A stretch of DNA of 64,000 nt from assembly GCA_024195265.1 (NCBI GenBank), contig JAJLRJ010000001.1:54623702-54687701 (forward strand), read 5' to 3'. Origin of the DNA: Dendrophyllia cribrosa. Taxonomy: Eukaryota > Cnidaria > Anthozoa > Scleractinia > Dendrophylliidae. Within the stretch, counting starts at the first letter, position 1. Each line of letters opens with the position of its first letter. This document shows positions 23,901 to 35,900 of this stretch, one piece after another. The notes below the pieces were generated by a model. The model saw nothing but the letters and a program-made list of their open reading frames with translations. It did no database searches and was not told the DNA's origin. Position numbers and translations under genes: made by a program.

Positions 23901-26900
23901 GTTTGAGGACAACGACCTCTTGGGGCCATGCCCGCGAGAGTTAAGCAGAAGGTAACATTAACAGTTTAGTCATTTACTCATTCAATAGTTATTTCAGGAT
24001 GATAAAGCATATTGTATGAAAATAAGTGGTAGCAAATTAGTTTTCTGAGCAAAAACACGTACATCCTTTATTCAAGTTACAGTCTGAAATGTACATTGAC
24101 TGAACATTTCGAATCCACAACCGTGCAAAGACGAGATAGACGGCGCATTTTTAATTTAGCATATTACCTAAATGATGTCATCAATTAGAAATCTTTGGTT
24201 TTATGTTTTTTAGAAAATCCATCATTTGTAGTAAGAAATGCATGACAAAATGGACTAGAAATGGTAAATTGCATAAAAACACTTGAAAATGGGAAATTCA
24301 ACATGAAGAATATTCATCAGGGTTGCTATCGAAACATCTTTCACATCGAATGTTTCACAAGAATAAACTAAAGATAAAAGATACCGAACTGTTATCTATC
24401 CAAATTATTTTATTTTTACTTGCAGATTGATGGCCAGAGATAAATTTATTCCCGCCAAGCAGTTGAACCTGTTAGCAGCCGGTTGGATCCAGTTTAACCT
24501 GCACGACTGGTTTGACCATGGACCAGTGGATACTTCCAGGCGAATAAAGATAGAACTCGATGAAGATGATCCTGTGTACAGGGAACATAAAGGAGAGATG
24601 AAAATTCCAAGAACTAAGCCCGACAGCTGTCATAAGTTCTCGGTAACTTACTGCCAAAATATATAAATGCAAGAATTACAATACATGACAACCGAGCCAA
24701 CCCGGTTAGGCGAGATCACGGTATCGCGATACCGGGATCCCGGCTCAGCTGAACCGATCTGAGATTTTTCCATGTAGTCGCATTACCGTGCTAATCTGTG
24801 ACTTTTTATTTGCATTAGCTCGCACAAAAGATGAAACAAAATGTTGGAAAAAATCATCATCTCAACCATTCCAAGTTTTAAAGCCATTTTCAATCAATGC
24901 ACAAACAAGAGAGGATCAAGATGACAGAGTCAATTTCCAATCCGTACTCTATTTTAATAATAGTTCATCAACTTATTTTTAGTTCAGCCACAGACAGCAG
25001 AAAGTAACTATTTATTCTGTCAATAATGTGACCTTCTGACGCAAGCGAACATAACGTTTTGTAACTTGAACCTATAAATATGATTTAATTGTTTTTTCTC
25101 CCCAGGATTCAGAATCCCCCGCGACATTTCAGAATGACGTCACACACTGGTGGGATGGATCTCAGTTGTATGGCAGCAATCTCAATACAAATGCGAGACT
25201 GCGCAGCTTTAAACAAGGCAAAATGAAAGTGGACAAGAAGAATGGCTTGCTTCTAATTGATCGCAAAACTGGAATTGAAATAACGGGTAAGTTTGAGATA
25301 TCGGCTGCGAGCAATCCTCGATTTTTCGAAAGTGATTTGATTGACTTTGTAGTCTTTAATATATAAGTGACAAACGGAATCCCATCCCCTGTACTCACAG
25401 TAGTTTGTTCTCTCTGCAATTGTCTCTGGCCAGTTTCTTTTTTCAAGATAGACATGGCTTTACGACCAACAGGTTAAATACGGACACCGAAGGGACAGAG
25501 CAAAGTGTCCGTATTAAAGAGGTGTCCGTATTATAGAGATCACCACGATGACGTCACTTTTAATACTCCACTGACAGTTTTGGTTCAGTAACTAAAAACA
25601 GGCCAATACTCCTCTTTTAACACAGGGTACAGAGGAGCTCTATTTGATCGTACAAGACGTTATTTTCTTCGAATTGTCGCCGTCTTGAAAGTTAAACTGA
25701 TTGCGTTACACAAAATATGTACCGCAGGCCAAATTACTACGGGCTCGGAAGCTGCGAAATCGGTGTACAGTAAAGAATGCGGAAAGGGAGGAAACTGATT
25801 TGGGCATATTTTTTCAAATCCCTGTAACTCAGACGAAATTCAATAAAAACGCCTCATTTTAAGTATGTGATCTGTAATTTCTATATTCTAATGAAATATC
25901 GAAGAAATCCATCGAAAACAGTCGGTAAACCTACATTTGCGGCGACCGAAATTTACGGCTTGAAAGCATCGCTTTCGTTCAATGTGCACCGCAACATCTG
26001 GTGACGGAAATGACGCCATCAGGTATTGTGCGCATGATCGGAAGTTTTTTCAGTCGTTATCGCATTCACCGATTTCGAGGAATTTTAAGATGTAAATCTT
26101 GAGAAGTCTGCTGAAATTCTTCACAAATTCTACTGTTCTAGTGTAAAATGGGTATTCTACATTTAGCCGTTTGTTAAGAAGGATTATAGTGTAGACTGGG
26201 TTTTAAAACCTTTCAAAAGCCGCGTGCAACGGACTAGAGGTCAAGTCTGTTGGTTGTGGTTTCCCGTGGTGTTGCGCTTGTAGTTTTTGACCTCATTTTA
26301 GCCTCCCTTTTTGCCTGGCGGTTGGTGTGTTGTTTTCGCCCCTCATATTGGCATGTAGATTTTTATGTAAGAAAGCCGCTTAAATTTCTTTAACTTTTCT
26401 CTCTGAAATACCGGACATGACAGGATCTGAAATGATCTGTTGTCTGTCTTTCCTGCTATTCGTAATGTCACGCTGGGCCCAGCTATCTAGTTTTGTCTTT
26501 GCAGGATTTTAATTTTCAGGATCCAAGCTTTATAGCAGAGAGAGCTGTAGCTTAATAAGCTATTCAACTTGTAGAGAGTTGAAGTTTGTCTCAGTCAAGG
26601 TTGTAATTTTAGCTTCCATTCGCTACACTTTTTAGCTGCGTGCAGCTCGCTGTTTAAACCTCCGTCGGCAATTTCGACAGTCTGGTGACTGCTTCCGTTT
26701 TGAACACCAAAAGAAATCAAATACGCGTTAAATTTTCAATAACTCCTTTATACCATTTCGAAACGTAAGCATGTTTTGTCCTGTCCGATAATTTGTTTTT
26801 TTTCTTAGGCGGATTTTCTTGCTGGCGCAGACCTTTTCAAAGAAGAATTTTCCTTGTTTTTGATTTTCCCTCCACAGCTGATGTTTTGAATTTTGAAGAA

Positions 26901-29900
26901 GAAACGGCTCACTGCACTTCCGGTCATTGCCACTTCCGTCACCAGATGATGCGGTTCACATCGAACTCGTCACGTGGTGCAAGTTTCCTCCCTTTCCGTT
27001 TTTTTCTCTCGGCACTTCGTGCCTCGTTGTCGGCACTTCGTGCCTTGTTCGGAAAGCTTCGCTTTCCGAAGATAATTGCGCCCTTAGTAATTTGACCCGC
27101 GGTACATATTTTGTGTAACGCAATCAGTTAAACTTTCAAGACGGCGACGATTCGAAGACAATATCGTTTTGTACGATCAAATAGAGCTCCTCTGGACCCT
27201 GTGCTTTTAACTGCATCTAAATTGATTAATATACAGGATTGAGACACTGTCTATCAGTAGTGTACTACATTGTAAAATTCTCAGCTACATAAGGCCTACG
27301 AATCACTGTTTTAAAACGAAGCGAACTACAACGCAATGCTGCATGTGAAAAAGTACAATAAAATACATTGAAAACGTCTTTCGATGTATGTTTGTAACCA
27401 AAAACAGGAAATTGTATTACTTACTCAAACTATCATCACCTGATCACCGGAGTGTTCGCAATAAAGAGATTAAGTTTATATGAATTTGCTCTCTGGGGTC
27501 GAGATTTAGTGTCCATTGTCCGTATTAGAGAGGGTCCGTATTATGGAGGTCTTTTTTAAAGAAAATATATGAGAATTTTGTCGGGAGATAGGAAACTGTC
27601 CGTAATAGAAAGTGTCCGTATTAGAGAGGTGTCCGTATTACGGAGAGGTTCGACTGTAGTGCAAATTCAAAATGCAAACTTACGGTTAATCCATTTACTT
27701 ATTCCGCAGAAGAAAGAATTAAACCATGTAAGCTTTCTTTCGTAAATCGCTTGCCGGCCAACTTCTCTTCTGACAGGATCGATTGACTTGTTTTACAGGT
27801 TTTAGCCAGAATTGGTGGATCGGTCTTAGTCTCTTGCACAACATATTCACAAGAGAACACAACGCTATTTGTGATATGCTGATGGAGCACCACCCTGATT
27901 GGCCAGACCAGAAATTGTACGACACAGCCAGGTAAAAGGAAATGAATTGTCAACCGATGCCAAGTGTATATCTCGGTCATCCAAGTGCCCTTCGTCCCTG
28001 CATCAATCTGTCTAAATATTAAGTGCTCATCATAGATGTGGTTATCATCAGTGTCTTAACTTGAAGTACATGTTTGTTGGAGATTTTAGGGTAAATGGAT
28101 AAGTGGCGAAATAATTTTAAGGCTAAGGGATAAACCAGTCAAAACAACAATGATTAACATTAGGTCTAGGGATAATTGCAGGTTTGGTGATTTTAGGTAT
28201 TTTAGGGATAAGGGGTAACTCATCCCCTTATCGGGGCCTCTGTTATATTCTAAGGAACATTAGACGTTGAACTCTCATGTTAGGGTCCAGAACACTCATT
28301 TGTGTTATAAGAAGCCTACAAGATAAAAAAACAGCTCTCTGTCAAGAGTTGCTATACATTCTTTGTAAAATCTCGAGTTTTAAAACAGAACTGCCAACTG
28401 CACAGTGACAGAGCATCTAGTATATCGGACACAAATCTCCAAAGAAAGCTAATTGTGTTATGCCTTTTCAATATTTGGCGTCGATTTCTTTGTAGCTGGA
28501 TTAGAGAATGTGGCGCATGTGCTAATGAGGCAATAAATGTGAACAGATATTCATCTATACCACAGGATGTAGTATATGTTAGTAAATTAGTTCGGTCTAA
28601 TTTTGCATCTAATCAGTATCGAACTCAAATTTCCAGAGAAAGCTAATTGTGTTATGTCTTTTCAATATTGGGAATTGTTTTCTTTGTAGCTGGATTATAG
28701 AATGAGGCGCATGTGCTAAAATGAGGCAATAAATGTAAACAAAGATTCGACTATAGCCACAGGATGTAGTATATAGAAGTTATTGAACTAACGTGAGGTC
28801 CGTGTTGGGAAAATATTGGTCGAGTTCTTTTTTTGCAAGTTTATGGACCGAGCCGAATTCAGGTCCATAAACTTGCAAAAAAAGATTGAACGAGACCAAT
28901 ATTTCCCAATACGGACCGAAAAAGCTAGTTCAATTAAGTTTATATTATAATGGCGTTTTTAAACATTTGCCGATGAATTTATGCAACCATTCTCTACTAA
29001 CGCGCGCGCACCAAAACTAAGCATATTCTTGCATTTTTCAAGCAACTTTGCGAAAAGTTTAACTTAAATTGTCCGCCAAACATGGGGGAAAATGTTTCTA
29101 CTTAAAGGGCCACCGTCCCGGCTGAAATATCGTGTGTTTATGATAATGGCCAGGAGTTGCTTTTAAAGTTTACATTATTATCTTGAAATTGGAAGAAACC
29201 ATCGCCAAAAGCCACAAGACTGGCAAGTTTGATTTCTTGACCGCCTGTCAATAAATCAAATTTCATGAACTGTAATCCACTTCAATCCTTGCAATCCTGT
29301 TTTTTAAATTTATCTCCAAACTTCTGCTTTTGTTTTACTCTATAGAATCTTTTTATCCAACTAAGTTGTATATTTGGTGGTATTTGGCGATATAACGTAG
29401 ACATAAGTTTACGAAATTTTGCTATTTCGGCGGGACAGTGTCCCTTTAAGGTTACAGTGTACCTTCAGATCGAAAATTTATTGAATTTTTTTTTTTTGGC
29501 GTCAAAATAAAGTTTACAGAATGAACTTTCATCCAAAAAAAAAAATTATCGAAAAATAGTGAAAATTGACGGCGAAATGACGGTATAACTTTTGTGGGCG
29601 GAGTTTGTTTATATAGCGATATGTTTTTCTAAGCGCTGTTTTCTCAAAGTTAATTTTTCGCTTGTAGGGGACACTTTAAAGAGCTACAACTCAAAGGGAA
29701 TTCGTTCGATTTTCCTCAAATTTGGACAAAAACGTTTCGGCGAATTTTTTATTTCCGAAAACTTTTTCGTCAAGAGCCATTTCCGTGCGATCACTCCAAT
29801 TTTTTTTCTCCCTTTTTCGAAAATATTCTGTAACTTTTCACTGCAATTGAATATGGGATATCGCCGACACGTTTTTTTAGCGCTTCGTGTCCGAAAACTC

Positions 29901-32900
29901 GAGAACAAATCAAATTAGCAAAATACAATAATCGCTTTGAGTTATAGCGTTTTAAAGCTGATTCGGACGTTCGAATTTAGACGTCGCTAAAAATACGACA
30001 ATTCATTTTATTACCAAATGGTTTCCATATTTAGATAGCCAGCTCTATAAGCTTTAATTTGATATCTGGGTTTAGGTATATTAAGTGTAATCTTAAGACG
30101 CTAGAGCTGTTATACTGGAGACACCCCCGAAGGTACACTGTAACCTTAATGGCAAACAATTTCATTTGTTTATTGTTTCATTAAAAGGAATTCGGCGGAA
30201 TGAGTTCGTAAGCGGTCCAGTTAGCGGTCCGTATTGCGTAATTCGGACCGCTCAGGGAACCAATCAGAATGCTCCTTTTCATCGTGGACCAGTTGGGCAT
30301 ATAATAAATGTTAGTAAATCAGTTCGGTCTAATTTTACAGAATACACAACTCAACTATTTCTCTTTCCTCTACAGGTTAATCAACACAGCCACGGTTCAG
30401 AAAATACACACAGTGGAATGGACCCCAGCCATTCTGAACAACAGTGCTTTGCGCGCCGGCGTGTTTGTAAACTTTGGTCTGAGTCCCGGTAAAGAAGTTC
30501 TTGATTGGTTAGCGGCACATAACATAAGCAGTAGTATGACTGGTGCGGTGTTGAAGCCAATTGTTGGCTCACCAAGCCAGTTTTATGGCGTCCCTTTCTC
30601 TCTGACTGAAGAATTCGTGTCAGTATATCGTATGCACCCATTGCTACCGGATGATCTGCACATGCGTTCCTTTAAGAATGGAGAAAGGACCGGGAAGTCG
30701 TATTCACTGCCAGACTATTCTTTTAGTGGAGCTAGAGATGTTTTAAAGCAAAACAGCATGGATGACGTTGTGTACACGTTCGGGATTGAGCATCCAGGGG
30801 CACTTACTCTTCATAACTACCCGAAACATCTGATGAACCTAAAGTTACCGAACCACCAACAGGACGGAGAGGTGAGAAAAAAAGAAAGTCACAGAGAAAT
30901 TTGATTCATCCGCGAAGTTTGTTTAGTATTTTATTTAATTCATTATTTCATATGCGTTTACACATACAATTTACATCGTGAAACCCACGCGCGCTCGCAC
31001 ACACACACGCACACAACATTGCTACATCACACCCAGTCATGTCACACAACTTTTAAATAAGTGACATATCTGTATAGTACTTTAAATAATGATCCTCATA
31101 AGAAGGATAGCGCTGAACGGCAATGCACTGTGGAATGTCAACTTTTTCATTGTTACAACTAGTGATCTGATTGGCCTAGACTCAAAATTGCTAAAAAGTT
31201 AAAGGGGCAGTATCACGAGGTTCCACGCGCGGCACTGTTCACTATTCTTGCACCGGAATTTTGGACATATCACTGTTAAAAGTGATTTTTTCTTTCTTCC
31301 GGCTATCAAAACGGATTTTTTGATTCAACAAATAGGTCCACTTCTCGACGGCCTTTTTGAATTTGCCGAATCAAACTTGAAAACGTCGGCCCAGTTTTCA
31401 AGTTTCGCCCTCATGATACTGCCCCTTTAAGGTTCAAGGTGCATTTTGTCAAATTTATTTGACGCAAATGGATTTTCTTTATTTTTATAATGAAATATAA
31501 TTATGAACCATCAGTCCCTCCTCTATTCTTGAAACCAAAGATATTCTATGTGGGAAAGAGCCAATGCCGCAGAACAATGAAGTTTACTATAGTTCTTATG
31601 TGGAGCATTACTTAAAGGGCCACTGTTCCGGCCAGGTAATGGCCAGGAAGCTTTCTTTAAGTTTACATTATTATCTTGAAATTGAAAGAAACCATCGCCA
31701 AAAGTGGAAGAAGCAAAGAAATATGAACTAAACAGACAAAATAACGACTAGAAAATCAAAATTTCACAGGACTGGCAAGTTTGATTTCTTGACCGCCTGT
31801 CAATAAATCAAATTTCATGAACTGTAATCCACTTCCATCCTTGCAATCCTGCACTTTATCTCCAAACTTCTGCTTTTGTTTTGCTCTATAGAATCTTTTT
31901 ATCCAACTAAGTTGTATATTTGGTGGCATTTGGCGATATAACGTACTAAATAAGCTTACGAAATTTTGCTATTTCGGCGGGACAGTGGCCCTTTAATACT
32001 TTACGTTGTCTATCTATTTTTCTTAATTTTCTTTTCAAACATGATAGAAATAGCATCAAATTCGGAAAAATAGTCCGAGTTCCAGATGAGATTTGAACCC
32101 ACGACCCTCCGTGATCTGGCCGGATGCTCTACCGCTGAGCTACTGGAACTCTGTGGTGAGCAAGGGTGAAATCTGGGCTTTTGACTGCATGGAACTGCAT
32201 CGCGCGGTCACACAGCCAAATGATGACTGACACATATGACTCGTAACTGCATCACACTGTCACATTAAGGCATATCAAATATGTGCCAGTCATCATTTGG
32301 CTGTGTGTCCGCGCGATGCGGTTCCAGTCAAAAGCTCAAATGTCACCCCTGCTCACCACAGTGTCCCACTAGCTCAGTGGTAGCATCCGGCTAGATCACG
32401 GAGGGTCGTGGGTTGAAATTCCATCTGGAACTCGGATTTTTTTTCCGAGTTTGATGCTATTTCTATCATGTTTGAATTTTTAATTACTCAATTTTCTTTT
32501 CATACATTTTTAACTAACCAACATAGTAACATACACACTACTTTATAAGTAAATTACATTTGTCCATTTTCCTTTAATTTATCTAAACTCTTTTTTCTAG
32601 CCTAGAAAAGAATTTAAGTGTGACAGTTCACCACATTTCTCTTTTCTTTATTTTATATTGGATTTCTTAGTTTAAATTATTTTGTATATAGCGGTGACTG
32701 TTATCGTAATTCTTTAGTATATGCACATGGAATTAGGGAAAATTAAATGATAATACTATACATCGGTTATACGTTCAAAGTAGGCTCAGTTCGGTTTAAT
32801 TTTGCTGAGGAACGAAGCTCAATTTCCAGTCATTTGACACGTGCTATACGAGATAAAAATTGAAAAGCACAGTATACCTCGTGTGCACCTCTTATTTCAT

Positions 32901-35900
32901 TCGTTCTCTCTAACAACAGATTGAATTGTTATCAGGGCTATGGACATTGTTAAGCTTTTCTATATATTGTTTTCTCAAGCAACAGTGTTTCCGCTTTAGT
33001 GAGGTGCTGTTTGCCTCCAAAAATCCGAGTTTCATCACTGCATAACCATTGCCTTTCTCGTTATTTTTACCAAGCACCACTTTCTTTTGATTATTAGTTA
33101 CACAAAGAGAACTAGACGGAAGTGTGCAAACGTAAAGCCTTAAAATGAATACACTGTAAGCAAACTTGTAGTTTTTAAAAAACCTAAGACTGAATGAAGG
33201 ATCCGCGAGACAGAAAACTAGCATTACGATACAACGATTATGCTATAATGTTTTGAGAATAATTTGCAACGCCATAAACCTACTTCCGTTCCGTTCAATG
33301 CTTTGAAAGAAAAGTCAGTGTTTTCTTCAAAGCGACTTCATAGGCATTACAAGAATACTATATCTTTAACTTTTTTTGTCTTTAGTTCATTGACCTTGCA
33401 ACTATTGACATCGTGCGTGACCGAGAACGTGGCATCCCACGATTTAATGAGTTTAGACGATTGACGCATCTCCCTCCCGTGGAGTCCTTTGAAAAGCTCA
33501 CGCCAAACAGGGAACACTCCAATCTGCTGAAGGAGTTGTACGATAACGATATTGAGAAAGTAGATCTCCTGATTGGTTGCCTGGCAGAGGAGCCTCGGCC
33601 TGATGGCTATGGGTTTGGTGAAACAGCATACAACATATTTCTTCTCATGGCCAGCAGAAGACTGCAAACCGACAGGTCAGTGACGCTGTTTCGTGAAGCG
33701 AAATGCGCTTTCGGCTGGTCATGGTCGAAGAAGATCGTCACCGATCTTAAGTAAAAACTTAGACATTTGGACTAAAAAATAAACTGGAAATAACAAAATG
33801 AATATGGGGATAGAGAATGTTTTTAACGTAAAGTTGAAGTAAAAGAAATGACATTCGCTGATACTTTCATAAAAATATTTATTTAATATTATTTTTGTAA
33901 TGCTAATAACGATGGATTTTGACATGCATATGCAACCGCCAAATTATTATTTCGTCGATCAAGTATGCCAATTAGACCAATTAGACCAATCGTACGATTT
34001 TTTGCAAGTTCAGCCTTACCAAAAAAATTCGTGATGAAATAATCATCAAAGTTAAGTAATATCGATGGTAACATTTATTATGTGAATATCAATCACAATT
34101 AACAACGCGCAAGTCTCCAAAGTTACAACAAGTTACTGCCCAACAAGCAAACACTGGTCAAGCAAATTTAGGACAGATGTACAAAGAGATGGTTGCTGAT
34201 TGCATGTTATAGTAAATTTAGGACAGATGTACAAAGAGATGGTTGCTGATTAGATGTTATAGTAAATTTAGGACAGATGTACAAAGAGATGGTTGCTGAT
34301 TGGATGTTATAGTAAATTTAGGAAGGATGTACAAAGAGATCGTATGCTGATTACATGTTATAGTAAATTTAGGACAGATGTACAAAGAGATCGTATGCTG
34401 ATTGGATGTTATTAATAGTAAATTTAGGACAGATGTACAAAGAAATCGTTGCTGATTGGATGTTATAGTAAATTTAGGACAGATGTACAAAGAGATCGTA
34501 TGCTGATTGGATGTTATAGTAAATTTAGGACAGATGTACAAAGAGATCTTATGCTGATTGGATGTTATAGTAAATTTAAACAGATGTATAAAGAGATCGT
34601 ATGCTGATTGGATGTTTTTAGTAAATTTAGGACAGATGTACAAAGAGATCGTTGCTGATTGGATGTTATAGTAAATTTAGGACTACAGATGTACAAAGAG
34701 ATCGTATGCTGATTCGATGTTATAGTAAATTTAGGACAGATGTACAAAGAGATCGTATGCTGATTGGATGTTATAGTAAATTTAGGACAGATGTACAAAG
34801 AGATCGTATGCTGATTGCATGTTATAGTAAATTTAGGACAGATGTACAAAGAGATCGTATGCTGATTGGATGTTATAGTAAATTTAGGACAGATGTACAA
34901 AGAGATCGTATGCTGATTGGATGTTATAGTAAATTTAGGACAGATGTACAAAGAGATCGTATGCTGATTGGATGTTATAGTAAATTTAGGACAGATGTAC
35001 AAAGAGATCGTATGCTGATTGAATGTTATTAATAGTAAATTTAGGACAGATGTACAAAGAGATCGTATGCTGATTGCATGTTATAGTAAATTTAGGACAG
35101 ATGTACAAAGAAATCGTTGCTGATTGGATGTTATAGTAAATTTAGGACAGATGTACAAAGAGATCGTATGCTGATTGGATGTTATAGTAAATTTAGGACA
35201 GATGTACAAAGAGATCGTATGCTGATTGGATGTTATAGTAAATTTAGGACAGATGTACAAAGAGATCGTATGCTGATTGAATGTTATTAATAGTAAATTT
35301 AGGACAGATGTACAAAGAGATCGTATGCTGATTGCATGTTATAGTAAATTTAGGACAGATGTACAAAGAAATCGTTGCTGATTGGATGTTATAGTAAATT
35401 TAGGACAGATGTACAAAGAGATCTTATGCTGATTAGATGTTATAGTAAATTTAAACAGATGTACAAAGAGATCGTATGCTGATTGGATGTTATAGTAAAT
35501 TTAGGACAGATGTACAAAGAGATCGTTGCTGATTGGATATTATAGTAAATTTAGGACAGATGTACAAAGAGATCGTATGCTGATTGGATGTTATAGTAAA
35601 TTTAGGACAGATGTACAAAGAGATGGTTGCTGATTGGATGTTATAGTAAATTTAGGACTACAGATGTACAAAGAGATCGTATGCTGATTGGATGTTATAG
35701 TAAATTTAAGACAGATGTACAAAGAGATCGTGGATGATTGGATGTTATAGTAAATGGTTGTGAAGTAACAGTTGTTGAATTTTTTCTTCAGGTTTATGAC
35801 CGACAATTTCACTGCGAACATCTACACAAACGAGGGACTCAAATGGATTCAAGACACAGACATGCGCAGTGTGCTTATCCGGGCATTTCCGGAGATCACC

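Noticed and set aside
29592..29918. 108-codon open frame
   Set aside because: It lies wholly inside a TTAA-flanked MITE, with no domain and comparable openness on the other strand.
32079..32149. Functional tRNA gene
   Set aside because: The cloverleaf is imperfect in the anticodon arm, position 33 is C, and the block is part of a palindromic mobile element with a target duplication.
34257..35032. Long open frames on both strands with a 17-residue repeat (for example CPKFTITSNQHTISLYI)
   Set aside because: They follow directly from a 51-bp tandem repeat whose period is a multiple of three. The array is in an intron, both strands are open equally, and no start, signal or domain is present.
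34155..35755. CRISPR-like array
   Set aside because: The whole 51-bp unit is conserved with no unique spacers, and the genome is eukaryotic.
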